Assembly (NCBI RefSeq): GCF_020010905.1
Contig: NZ_JAGJBY010000002.1
Span: 2,728,001 to 2,792,000, forward strand
Source of the DNA: Streptomyces acidiscabies
GTDB lineage: Bacteria > Actinomycetota > Actinomycetes > Streptomycetales > Streptomycetaceae
DNA: 64,000 nt
Reading direction: 5' to 3'
The number at the start of each line of letters is the position of its first letter. Position 1 is the stretch's first letter. The translations under genes were made by a program, and so were the position numbers. Shown here piece by piece: positions 33,794 through 42,292 of the stretch. A model generated the notes under the pieces. It was not told the origin of the DNA. It ran no database searches and saw only the letters and a list, made by a program, of their open reading frames with translations.

Positions 33794-34774
33794 ATGGCGA
33801 CCACGACCACACCGACCCCGCCGTCTGAAGCCCTGGCGGCCACCAAGACCCCCACCGCGCCGAGGAAGCAGAAGCTCTCCAAGCGGCGCCGCCGGGAGGC
33901 CCTCTCCTTCTATCTGTTCGTCTCGCCGTGGGCGATCGGCTTCCTGGTCTTCCTGCTGGGACCGATGATCGCGTCGATCTACTACTCCATGACCGACTGG
34001 GACTCCTTCACCTCGCCCCACTGGGTCGGCTTCCAGAACTACACCAAACTCCTCACGGACGACCCGGTGTTCTGGAAGGCCCTGTGGAACACCCTCTACT
34101 ACGCGGCGATCTCGGTCCCGCTCGGCCTGGTGCTCGGCCTGTGGCTGGCGAACCTCCTCAACAAGCAGATCCGCGCCCGCAAGTTGTTCCGCACCCTGAT
34201 CTACCTGCCGACGCTGATCCCGCTGGTCGCCACCGCGATGATCTTCCGGATGGTGCTCGCACCGAACGGCCCGATCAACGACTTCCTCGGCCTGTTCGGC
34301 GTCTCCGGACCCAACTGGCTGTTCGACGGCCCCTGGGTCAAGCCCGCCCTGATCCTGATGTCGGCGTGGGGCGCGGGCGCCGCGACCGTGCTGCTGCTCG
34401 CCGCGATGAAGGGCATCCCGCGCGAGCTGTACGAGGCGGCCGAGGTGGACGGCGCGAGCGCGACCCGGCAGTTCTGGAGCATCACGCTGCCGCACCTGAC
34501 GCCCATCATCTTCTTCAACCTGATCATGGGCCTGATCGGCGCCTTCCAGGTGTTCTCGCAGGTCTACATCCTGGTCGCGAAGGGCAAGAACCCCGCCGGC
34601 TACGACGCGGCCCAGACGATGGTGCCGTTCCTGTTCGACCAGGCGTTCAACTACTACCACATGGGCTACGCCTCGGCGATCTCCTGGCTGCTGTTCCTGG
34701 TGATCCTGGTCTTCACGGTGATCGCCTTCCGCACCACCCGGCGCTGGGTGTTCTACGAGACCGAGGTGAAGTGA
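33794..34774 (+). CDS. CUT1 sugar ABC transporter permease (MalF type)
   Basis: A 326-residue membrane protein with six main hydrophobic segments after a basic cytosolic N-terminus. The EAA loop near residue 215 reads YEAAEVDGASATRQFWSITLPHLTPI, which docks to the ATPase. It starts 7 nt after the binding-protein gene, and its stop overlaps the next start by 1 nt. No ATPase gene is in the operon; Streptomyces commonly serves several such importers with one shared MsiK-type ATPase encoded elsewhere. Confidence 0.94.
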   Translation: MATTTTPTPPSEALAATKTPTAPRKQKLSKRRRREALSFYLFVSPWAIGFLVFLLGPMIASIYYSMTDWDSFTSPHWVGFQNYTKLLTDDPVFWKALWNTLYYAAISVPLGLVLGLWLANLLNKQIRARKLFRTLIYLPTLIPLVATAMIFRMVLAPNGPINDFLGLFGVSGPNWLFDGPWVKPALILMSAWGAGAATVLLLAAMKGIPRELYEAAEVDGASATRQFWSITLPHLTPIIFFNLIMGLIGAFQVFSQVYILVAKGKNPAGYDAAQTMVPFLFDQAFNYYHMGYASAISWLLFLVILVFTVIAFRTTRRWVFYETEVK

Positions 34775-35670
34775 TGGCGACCGTGGCCACCCCGCTGCGC
34801 AAGAAACGCCAAGAGGCCCCCGCCGTACGGGCGTTCCGCGCGACCCCGCTCACCTACGGCACCCTGCTGATCGTCGCGGCGGTCCTGACCACCCCGCTGG
34901 TCTTCGTCGGCTCGATCGCGCTGTCGAGCGACGCCACCGTGAACTCCGGCTCGTTCACGGTCATCCCGAAGGAGTTCCACTGGGACAACTTCTCCCGGGT
35001 CTTCAGCAGCGACCTGCCGGTGGGCACCTTCCTGCTCAACTCCGTGCTCATCTCGCTGTTCTCGGTGGCGGGACAGATCCTCTCCAGCGGCCTGGTCGGC
35101 TACGCCTTCGCCCGCCTCAGGGCGCCGGGCAAGAACGCGATGTTCCTGATCGTCATCGCGACGATGATGATCCCGACGCAGATCACGATGATCCCCCAGT
35201 TCATCCTCTTCAGGGACCTGGGCTGGGTGAACACCTTCCTGCCGCTGATCGTGCCGAACTTCTTCGCCAACGCCTTCAACGTGTTCCTGGTACGGCAGTT
35301 CGTCTCCCGGCTGCCCAGCGAGCTCGACGAGGCCGCGATGATGGACGGTCTGGGCTTCTTCGGCGTCTACCGGCGGATCATGTTCCCGATGCTCAGGCCG
35401 GTCCTGATCGCCATCGGCATCTTCACCCTCACCCATACGTGGGGCGACTTCATGGGCCCCCTGATCTACCTCAACGACGAGTCGAAGATGCCGCTCGCGC
35501 TGGGCGTGCAGTACCTCACCGCCACCTCGCAGGCCGGCCAGGCGCCGCCCTGGAACCTGGTGATGGTCGGCTCGATCCTGCTCGCGGTACCGATGATCAT
35601 CGTCTACTACCTGGGCCAGAAATACCTCTACGAGATGGACATCAGCGGCGGAAGCGCAGGAGTCAAGTGA
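34774..35670 (+). CDS. CUT1 sugar ABC transporter permease (MalG type)
   Basis: A 298-residue partner permease with six hydrophobic segments, the characteristic TMMIPTQITMIPQFILFRDLGWVNTF stretch and an EAA loop (LDEAAMMDGLGFFGVYRRIMFPMLRPV). It pairs with the MalF-type protein to form the channel. Its stop overlaps the GTG start of the beta-galactosidase gene by 4 nt, tying uptake to hydrolysis. Confidence 0.94.
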   Translation: MATVATPLRKKRQEAPAVRAFRATPLTYGTLLIVAAVLTTPLVFVGSIALSSDATVNSGSFTVIPKEFHWDNFSRVFSSDLPVGTFLLNSVLISLFSVAGQILSSGLVGYAFARLRAPGKNAMFLIVIATMMIPTQITMIPQFILFRDLGWVNTFLPLIVPNFFANAFNVFLVRQFVSRLPSELDEAAMMDGLGFFGVYRRIMFPMLRPVLIAIGIFTLTHTWGDFMGPLIYLNDESKMPLALGVQYLTATSQAGQAPPWNLVMVGSILLAVPMIIVYYLGQKYLYEMDISGGSAGVK

Positions 35671-38210
35671 GCATCCGTATCGACGGCCGAGGCATCTGGC
35701 TCGACGGCCGCCCCCGCACCCTCCTGTGCGCCTCCCTCTTCTACTTCCGCCTCCCCCGCGAACAGTGGCGCGCCCGCCTCGCCCAGGTGAAGGCCTCCGG
35801 ATACACCTGCATCGACGTCTACCTCCCGTGGAACTTCCACGAACTCGCCCCGGGCGACTGGTCGTTCGAGGGCCGTCGCGACGTCGCCGCGTTCCTCGAC
35901 CTCGCCCACCAGCAGGGCCTGTACGTCATCGCCCGCCCCGGTCCCTACATCTGCTCGGAGTGGGACGGCGGCGCCCTGCCCGCCTGGCTGGGCCTGGAAC
36001 CGGAGTTGAGGGTCCGTCAGAACGAGCCGCGCTATCTGGAGCAGGTCACCGCTTGGTTCGACCGGGTGCTGCCCCTGCTGGCCGAGCGTCAACTCTCGGC
36101 GGGCGGACCGGTCATCATGGTGCAGCTGGAGAACGAGCTGGACTTCTTCGACTGCGAGGACCGGGAAGGGTACGTAACCTCCCTGCGGGACACGGCACTT
36201 CGGCACGGCATCACCGTCCCGCTGATCGCCTGCTCCGGGCAGGGCGACATCGCGGGCGCCACCGGCGACGTCGAAGGGGTCGTACCGGCCTGCAACTTCT
36301 ACCCCGACGACGACTCCCCGGACATCGAGCCCGAAGTCCGGCACTACGCCGACCTGTTGGCCACGAGAGACGTCCCGCTCCTCGTCACCGAGACCAACCG
36401 CCGCCACCGCACCCTGCGCCGGCTCCTCGCGAGCGGGGCCAAGCTGATCGCGCCGTATCTCCAGGCGTCCGGCTGGAACTTCGGCTACACCCCGTCCACC
36501 GGGAACTGGGGCAGCCCCGGCAACTTCATGAGCCACGGCTACGACTTCGGCGGCTACGTCTCCTCGACCGGCGTAGAACGACCCGAGTTCACCGAGGCGA
36601 AGCTCCTCGCGCGGGTCCTCGACACCTGGGGCGACCGGCTGGCCCTCGCGACGCCGGGGGCCCAACTCCCGGACGTCCACTGCGACTTCGCGACCAGTTC
36701 GACGGCCGCCACGCTGGACCTGCCGGGTGGCGGGCACCTCGTCGCCGTACCGCATCTGGGGACGACGCAGGGTACGGCCGTCGTCGGCGGCACCCCCGTC
36801 GCCGTCGCCCCCGACTCGTGCCCCCTGATGGCCGTCGGCGTACCCCTGGAACCCTGGGGGCTCGACGCCACCCTGACCCTCGCCTCGGCGGACCTCGTCG
36901 CGGCCGGGGAAGGCACCCTGGTGTTCGCCTCCACGGTCCCGGTGACCGTCGTCATCGGTGAAGCCCACGTCGTCGTCCCCGTCCCGGGGCGGACGCCGGT
37001 TGCGGGAGCGACGGTCGTCGTGCTGCCGCCGGACGAGGCGGTGCGGGTGCGCGAGGTCGGTGCGGACGGTGCCGTCGGCCTCGCCGACGCCGTACCCGCA
37101 CCGGTCGTGGAAGAGCCGGCCGGTGTGGAGGAGGTGCGGGTGCGGACGGAGTCGGCGCCCGAGAAGGCGGCCGGGGTGCACGCGCTGCCGCCCGCGCTGG
37201 AGGCGCTCGGCGTGTACCGGGGGCGCGGCGCCTACCGGGCCGTCACCGACCTGACCGGCGTCGACGAACTGCTCCTGACCGGGGCCGCCGACATCGTGGA
37301 CCTGACCGTCGCGGGGCGCGCCCACCCCACGCTCACCGGGTTCGGGGCCGCCCGCTCCATCGGCGTACGGGACGTGACGGGCACCGTCGCCGTCGAGGCC
37401 GTCGTCGAGATCTGGGGGCACGCCAACTTCGACGACGCCCGGCTGCCCGCGCTCCGGCTCGGCGCGCTGCGGGGGCTCGGGCGGCTGTGGAAGGTCCGGG
37501 ATGCGGCCGACGTGTCCGCGGTGTGGACGGTCGACGGCCACTGGGCGGGCGGGCCCGCGCCGCTGCGGACGCTCGGCGGCTGGAGCAGTACGCGCGTCGG
37601 AGTGCCGGTCACCTATACCCGTACGGTGCACGCCGCGACCGATGCCGCGTTGCAGGTGCAAGGGGTCGTGGAGCCGCTCGTGGCGAGCGTCGACGGGGGT
37701 GAGCCGCAGGTCCTCAACGCCGAGAACCCGTGGCTGCTGCTGTCCCCCGGCACCCATGTCGTCGCCCTGACCTGGCCGCATCACCCGAGCGGCCCCGGGC
37801 TGCGGGCGCGGCTGCTCGGCCTGGACGCCGTGCGGGAGTGGTCCTGCGCCGTGCAGGACGACGTCCTGCTCACGGAGTTCGCGGGGACGCGGGGGCTCGC
37901 GGAGGTCGTGCGGCTGCCGCTGGCGCTGAAGCCGGGGGAGGAGAGGTGGATCGACCTCGATCTCCCGGACGACACAGGGCGGTTGATCCGCCTCGACGCC
38001 TCGCAGGTACGGGTCACCGGGTGGGCCGGCGGGGAGTGCCTCGGGCGGGTCTGGGCCGGGGAGCGGCCCGCGTTCTCCGGCGGGAACCCGGACGTGCTGT
38101 GGGTGCCGCGCGGCTGGCCGGGACCCGTCACCCTGCTCGCGCGGGGAATGGAGGGGCGTGGCGAGCCGGAGATCCGTACCCTGACGCTGGAGCCGGCGAC
38201 AAGAGAATGA
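35667..38210 (+). CDS. Family 35 beta-galactosidase
   Basis: An 847-residue cytoplasmic GH35 enzyme. The catalytic barrel includes LFYFRLPREQWRARLAQVKASGY, YVIARPGPYICSEWDGGALPAWL, the acid/base region VIMVQLENE (Glu157) and LLVTETN with candidate nucleophile Glu242. About 500 C-terminal residues are beta-rich accessory domains. GH35 enzymes release terminal beta-galactose. GTG at 35667 overlaps the permease stop (GTGA) and has GCAGGAG upstream; it has no signal peptide, consistent with hydrolysis after uptake. Confidence 0.9.
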   Translation: MSIRIDGRGIWLDGRPRTLLCASLFYFRLPREQWRARLAQVKASGYTCIDVYLPWNFHELAPGDWSFEGRRDVAAFLDLAHQQGLYVIARPGPYICSEWDGGALPAWLGLEPELRVRQNEPRYLEQVTAWFDRVLPLLAERQLSAGGPVIMVQLENELDFFDCEDREGYVTSLRDTALRHGITVPLIACSGQGDIAGATGDVEGVVPACNFYPDDDSPDIEPEVRHYADLLATRDVPLLVTETNRRHRTLRRLLASGAKLIAPYLQASGWNFGYTPSTGNWGSPGNFMSHGYDFGGYVSSTGVERPEFTEAKLLARVLDTWGDRLALATPGAQLPDVHCDFATSSTAATLDLPGGGHLVAVPHLGTTQGTAVVGGTPVAVAPDSCPLMAVGVPLEPWGLDATLTLASADLVAAGEGTLVFASTVPVTVVIGEAHVVVPVPGRTPVAGATVVVLPPDEAVRVREVGADGAVGLADAVPAPVVEEPAGVEEVRVRTESAPEKAAGVHALPPALEALGVYRGRGAYRAVTDLTGVDELLLTGAADIVDLTVAGRAHPTLTGFGAARSIGVRDVTGTVAVEAVVEIWGHANFDDARLPALRLGALRGLGRLWKVRDAADVSAVWTVDGHWAGGPAPLRTLGGWSSTRVGVPVTYTRTVHAATDAALQVQGVVEPLVASVDGGEPQVLNAENPWLLLSPGTHVVALTWPHHPSGPGLRARLLGLDAVREWSCAVQDDVLLTEFAGTRGLAEVVRLPLALKPGEERWIDLDLPDDTGRLIRLDASQVRVTGWAGGECLGRVWAGERPAFSGGNPDVLWVPRGWPGPVTLLARGMEGRGEPEIRTLTLEPATRE

Positions 38211-39448
38211 ACGAGGGGGAGCGCGTGGCGCGGCACACGGCACGGGACCTGCGCGGCGAGAACCGTTTCGCGGTGCTGCACGCTCTGTTCGACCTCGGCC
38301 CCTCCTCCCGCCAGGAGCTGGCCCGGCACACCGGGCTGAGCCAGGCCACCGTCACGACCCTGGTCGGCGAGTTCCTGGCGGAGGGCGTCCTCGTCATCGC
38401 GGCGAGGGAGCGCGGCGGGGTCGGCCGCCCGTACGAGCGGCTCGCCATCGACCCCGACCGGGGGCGGATCGTCGGCGTCGACGTCGCCGAGACGTACGTC
38501 GTCGCCACGGTCTACGACCTCACCCTGGGCGTCCTCGGCCAGGGCGAGGTGGCGCTCGACGAGCACGAGAACGCGCAGGGGTACGTCGTCGACGGCATCG
38601 TCTCCGCGATCGGGATCGCCGTCGACGCGGGGGGCGTCGGACGGGAGCGGATCGTCGGCGTCGGGGTGAGCATGCCGGGCCATGTCCACCCCGAGACGGG
38701 CGTCTCGGTGTTCGCCCCGAACTGGGACTGGCACGACGTACGGATCGAGGAACTCCTCGCCGCCCGGCTGGAGTTGCCCGTCCACGTCGACAACCCGCTG
38801 AAGGCGGTCGCGCTGTCCGAGATGTGGTTCGGGGTGGGGCGCAGCGTCGACAGCATGGCCGTCGTCAACCTCGGCACGGGCGTCGGCGCCGGTATCGCCC
38901 TGGGCGGCTCGCTGATCCGGGGCACCACCAACAACGCGGGGGAGTGGGGGCACACGCTCCTGGAGCTGGACGGCCGCCCCTGCCGCTGCGGGCGGCGCGG
39001 CTGCGTCGAGGCGTACGTCGGGGCCGCCGGGCTTGAGGCGACGCTCGCCGCGATCGCGCCGGACCACCCGGCGCTGCGGCGCAGGGGGCAGCGGGACTTC
39101 GTGGTCGCCGTCGCCGACGGGCTCGCGGCGGGCGACCCCGTCGTGGAGGAACTCCTCGCGCGCACCGCGCACTATCTGGCCGCGGCGCTCGGGGACCTGG
39201 TCAATCTGCTGAACGTGCCGACGGTCACGCTCACCGGCTGGATGTCCCGCGCGCTGGCCGACCGGCTGGTTCCGGCCGTCCGTGAGGAGCTGCCCCGGCA
39301 CGTCCTGCCGGGCTCGCTCCCGGGGCTGACGGTCCAGGCGTCGCCGGTGCCGGGGAACGCCGTCGCGCTGGGCATGGCCGCGTTCACGCTGGAGCGGTTC
39401 CTGGAACGGCTGGGGCTGGCGAGCCCAGCCCGCGCACGGGTTCAGTAG
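38207..39448 (+). CDS. ROK-family regulator of the beta-galactosidase operon
   Basis: A 413-residue ROK repressor. It has an N-terminal winged helix (about residues 15-75, NRFAVLHALFDLGPSSRQELARHTGLSQATVTTLV) and then the sugar-kinase-like domain with VGVDVAETYVVATVYD, NLGTGVGAGIALGG, EWGHTLLEL and the zinc motif CRCGRRGCVEAY. The start overlaps the beta-galactosidase stop (ATGA at 38207-38210). Its place at the end of the operon suggests autoregulation together with the transporter genes. Confidence 0.92.
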   Translation: MNEGERVARHTARDLRGENRFAVLHALFDLGPSSRQELARHTGLSQATVTTLVGEFLAEGVLVIAARERGGVGRPYERLAIDPDRGRIVGVDVAETYVVATVYDLTLGVLGQGEVALDEHENAQGYVVDGIVSAIGIAVDAGGVGRERIVGVGVSMPGHVHPETGVSVFAPNWDWHDVRIEELLAARLELPVHVDNPLKAVALSEMWFGVGRSVDSMAVVNLGTGVGAGIALGGSLIRGTTNNAGEWGHTLLELDGRPCRCGRRGCVEAYVGAAGLEATLAAIAPDHPALRRRGQRDFVVAVADGLAAGDPVVEELLARTAHYLAAALGDLVNLLNVPTVTLTGWMSRALADRLVPAVREELPRHVLPGSLPGLTVQASPVPGNAVALGMAAFTLERFLERLGLASPARARVQ

Positions 39449-39658
39449 GGCATTGGCCGCCCCCAACTGACTGACCGTCAATGTCTGTTCAGGGCCCGGG
39501 ATTGGCGATCCTTGACCGGTTCTCGCGGTGATACGATCACGGCGCTTGCAGAGCGGGCGGATGGGTGCACGACGATGCCCCCGGTGCGGGCGGTCTGCCG
39601 GTCCACCCGCGTTGACGGGAATTCAGCTACTGGCCGTCAGTCGCCTGAAGAGAGTCTT

Positions 39659-40840
39659 ATGACGCATTACATAGAGAAACCGGCCTTCTGGGCTCTCCTC
39701 GCATTGCTGGCCTTGTTGGCCCTCGCGATCGCCCTCGTCGTCCGCCTGCGCCGGGCGGCCCGCGAATTGAGGCAGGAGGTCACCGGTCTCAAGACGCACT
39801 ACGCCGAACTGGAGAACCAGTACACGGAATCCGTCGAAGCCGCCCAGGAAAGGGCGGAAGAAGCGACGAAGACGGTACTGAAATCCGCCATGCGCACCCT
39901 CCAGGGCCTCGCCCTGGAACAGCAGCTGATCGTCTCCCGGCTCCAGAACAAATACGGTGACTCGGTCATGCTCCAGGACCTCCTGGAGATCGACCACACC
40001 AACTCCCAGTTCGGCCGCCGAGCCCAGTCCATCGCGGTGCTCTGCGACGGCTGGCTCGGACGGCAGCGCGACGTCGCCTCCGTCTACGACGTCGTCCGCA
40101 GCGCCCAGGGACGCGTCCGGCACTACCGCCGCATCGAGATCCTCTCGCAGGTCGACTTCGGCATCACCAGCCGCGCCGTCGAACCCGTGGCGCTCGCCCT
40201 CGCCGAGATCCTCGACAACGCCACCAGCTATTCCAGCCCGGACACGGTCGTCGAGATCAACATCCGCACCGTGCCCAAGGGCATCTGCATCGTCGTCGAC
40301 GACGCCGGTGTCGGCATGAACGACGAGGAACGCGTCAAGGCGGAGAAACTCCTCTCCAGCGAACGCGTCACCGGCGTCTCCGCGCTCGGAAATCCCCCGC
40401 AGTTCGGCTTCGCGGTCATCGGCGTGCTCAGCGAGCGCTTCGGCTTCGAGGTGTCCGTCGACTCCTCCTCCCCGTACGGCGGCGTCCGCGCCGTCCTGCT
40501 CCTGCCGCACGACCTCCTCACCGGCGCGCCCCAGCAGAAGGAGCCCGCGCCGGTCGTCACCACGGTCAGCGCGCCCGAGTACGCCGCGCCCGAGGCGACG
40601 CCGCTCGCCGCCGCCACGACCTCCGACGGCCTGCCCAAGCGGCGCCGCAAGCGGCCGATGGCGATCGTGCCGGGCAGCGGCTCCACGGAGACCGCCGCCC
40701 CGGGCCGGTCCCGCTCCGGCGCCGAGACCGCCGCGATCATGGGCGCCTTCCAGCGCGGCACCCAGTCCGGCCGCAGTGACGGGGCGGACCAGACGAGCAG
40801 CACAAGAGGTGCGAGCAGCGAAGGGCATGATGTCTCGTGA
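39659..40840 (+). CDS. cvnA: Conservon CvnA, membrane histidine-kinase-like ATP-binding protein
   Basis: An N-terminal membrane segment (about residues 8-28, FWALLALLALLALAIALVV) and a coiled-coil linker are followed by an HATPase_c domain with N-box LALAEILDNATSYSSP and G-box VDDAGVGM. After about residue 295 comes a low-complexity Ala/Pro/Arg-rich tail. No DHp phospho-histidine motif is evident. CvnA acts with CvnB-D in a membrane complex likened to G-protein-coupled signalling. ATG at 39659 follows GAAGAGAG; earlier in-frame starts lack support. Confidence 0.92.
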   Translation: MTHYIEKPAFWALLALLALLALAIALVVRLRRAARELRQEVTGLKTHYAELENQYTESVEAAQERAEEATKTVLKSAMRTLQGLALEQQLIVSRLQNKYGDSVMLQDLLEIDHTNSQFGRRAQSIAVLCDGWLGRQRDVASVYDVVRSAQGRVRHYRRIEILSQVDFGITSRAVEPVALALAEILDNATSYSSPDTVVEINIRTVPKGICIVVDDAGVGMNDEERVKAEKLLSSERVTGVSALGNPPQFGFAVIGVLSERFGFEVSVDSSSPYGGVRAVLLLPHDLLTGAPQQKEPAPVVTTVSAPEYAAPEATPLAAATTSDGLPKRRRKRPMAIVPGSGSTETAAPGRSRSGAETAAIMGAFQRGTQSGRSDGADQTSSTRGASSEGHDVS

Positions 40841-41238
40841 ACGCCGATCTGTCATGGATGCTTGACAGCGCCCTGGAGATTCCCGGGGCCCTGCACGCCG
40901 TCCTGATCTCCGCCGACGGGCTCCTGATGGCCCGCACCAAGGAGTTCGACAAGGACAACGCGGACCGGGTGGCCGCCGCGATGAGCGGTGTCCAGTCGCT
41001 CAGCCGTTCGCTCGCGTTCTTCTGTGAGGACCGCTCCCAGCAGTGGCGCCAGACCCTCGTGGAGTTCGACGGCGGCTGGGTCTTCCTCATCTCCGCCGGG
41101 GAGGGCGCCTACCTGGGCGTCTCCGCGACGCCCGAGGTCGACATGCAGGACATCACGTTCCGTATGCAGCAGCTCGTCGGCCAGCTCGGCAAGGCGCTCA
41201 CCACGCCGCCGCGCGAGAACATCGGCGTCCAGGCATGA
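40837..41238 (+). CDS. cvnB: Conservon CvnB, Roadblock/LC7-domain protein
   Basis: A 133-residue Roadblock/LC7 protein (LSWMLDSALEIPGALHAVLISADGLLMART at the N-terminus, then GGWVFLISAGEGAYLGVSATPEVDMQDITFRM). Roadblock proteins usually regulate small GTPases, here CvnD. GTG at 40837 overlaps the cvnA stop by 4 nt, and its own stop overlaps cvnC, giving strict stoichiometric coupling. Confidence 0.94.
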   Translation: MNADLSWMLDSALEIPGALHAVLISADGLLMARTKEFDKDNADRVAAAMSGVQSLSRSLAFFCEDRSQQWRQTLVEFDGGWVFLISAGEGAYLGVSATPEVDMQDITFRMQQLVGQLGKALTTPPRENIGVQA

Positions 41239-41612
41239 GCGGATACGGCGAATTCGAGCCCCAGACGCCGGAGTTAGTGCGACCGTACGTCATCACCAGG
41301 GGACGCGTACTGCCCGACGAGGGCCAGCTCTCGCTCATCACCCTGGTCACGGCCGCCCCCGGCGACCGGCGCCGCCCGACCCGGCTCACCCCCGAGGAGC
41401 AGAGCCTCCTCGACCTCTGCGACGCCGGCTACCTGTCGGTCGCCGAGATCGCCGGCCACACCCAACTGCCCCTGGGCGTCGTGAAGATCCTCCTCGCCGC
41501 ACTCGTCGAGGCCGGTCATCTCGTCACCCGTCCGCCCGTCCAGCGGGCTCCCCTCGCCGACCGGGAAATCCTGGAGGAGGTGCTGAATGGTCTCCGCGCA
41601 AAGTTTGGATGA
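41235..41612 (+). CDS. cvnC: Conservon CvnC, DUF742 protein
   Basis: A 125-residue DUF742 protein (LVRPYVITRGRVLPDEGQLSLITLVTA, then winged-helix-like LTPEEQSLLDLCDAGYLSVAEIAGHTQLPLGVVKILLAALVEAGHL). Part of the conservon complex; no enzyme activity is known. Codon 14 is TTA (41274-41276, Leu), so full translation should need the bldA tRNA. ATG at 41235 overlaps the cvnB stop. The 3' end overlaps cvnD by 26 nt. Confidence 0.93.
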   Translation: MSGYGEFEPQTPELVRPYVITRGRVLPDEGQLSLITLVTAAPGDRRRPTRLTPEEQSLLDLCDAGYLSVAEIAGHTQLPLGVVKILLAALVEAGHLVTRPPVQRAPLADREILEEVLNGLRAKFG

Positions 41613-42180
41613 GACGGCGTACGTCCGCGGCGGCGAGCAGCAGACGGCCGTCAAGATCCTCGTGGTCGGCCACTTCGCGGTGGGCAAGACCACGTTCATC
41701 GGGGCGATCTCCGAGATCGAACCGCTGACCACCGAGGAGACGATGACCCGGGCCGCCGAGTCCGTCGACGACCTCAAGGGTGTCCAGGGCAAGACCACCA
41801 CCACGGTCGCCATGGACTTCGGCCGCCTCACCATCAGCGACCGCGTCGTGCTCTACCTGTTCGGCACCCCCGGACAGCAGCGCTTCGTCCAGATGTGGGA
41901 GGACATGGCACGCGGCGCCCTCGGCGCCCTCGTCCTCGTCGACCCCGAGCGGCTCGCCGACTCCTTCGAAGTCATCGACCTCATCGAGCAGTTCGGCCTC
42001 GACTACGCCATCGCCGTCAACCACTTCGACGGGACGCCCCCGCGTGACGAGTCGGCCCTGCGCGAGGCGCTCGACCTGCTGGACGACACCCCGATCGTGA
42101 CCTGTGACGCGCGCGACGAGAAATCCTCGGCCGAGGCGCTGATCAGGCTGGTCGAGTTCCTGATGGCACGCTCCCACTGA
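41587..42180 (+). CDS. cvnD: Conservon CvnD, small GTPase-like ATP/GTP-binding protein
   Basis: A 197-residue Ras-like GTPase with G1 GHFAVGKT (about residues 29-36), a G2-region TTTTVAMDFGR, G3 FGTPGQ and a G4-like NHFD in place of the canonical NKxD. It is the nucleotide switch of the conservon. It starts within cvnC with a 26-nt overlap, which forces ribosome re-initiation and balanced expression. Confidence 0.94.
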   Translation: MVSAQSLDETAYVRGGEQQTAVKILVVGHFAVGKTTFIGAISEIEPLTTEETMTRAAESVDDLKGVQGKTTTTVAMDFGRLTISDRVVLYLFGTPGQQRFVQMWEDMARGALGALVLVDPERLADSFEVIDLIEQFGLDYAIAVNHFDGTPPRDESALREALDLLDDTPIVTCDARDEKSSAEALIRLVEFLMARSH

Positions 42181-42196
42181 CACCCACTCTTCTGAC

Positions 42197-42218
42197 GCGG
42201 GACCAACGGGGGTCCCGC
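42197..42218 (+). terminator. Hairpin between cvnD and cvnE
   Basis: GCGGGACC (42197-42204) pairs with GGTCCCGC (42211-42218) across a 6-nt loop, 16 nt after the cvnD stop. There is no T-run. It may lower read-through into the P450 gene. Confidence 0.5.
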
Positions 42219-42292
42219 CGCGGCGAGTTGCCCGGCGTATGCCGTAACACGTTCACCGAACCTGTTCACTCGAAGAGGCAGACCAAGCAGAC

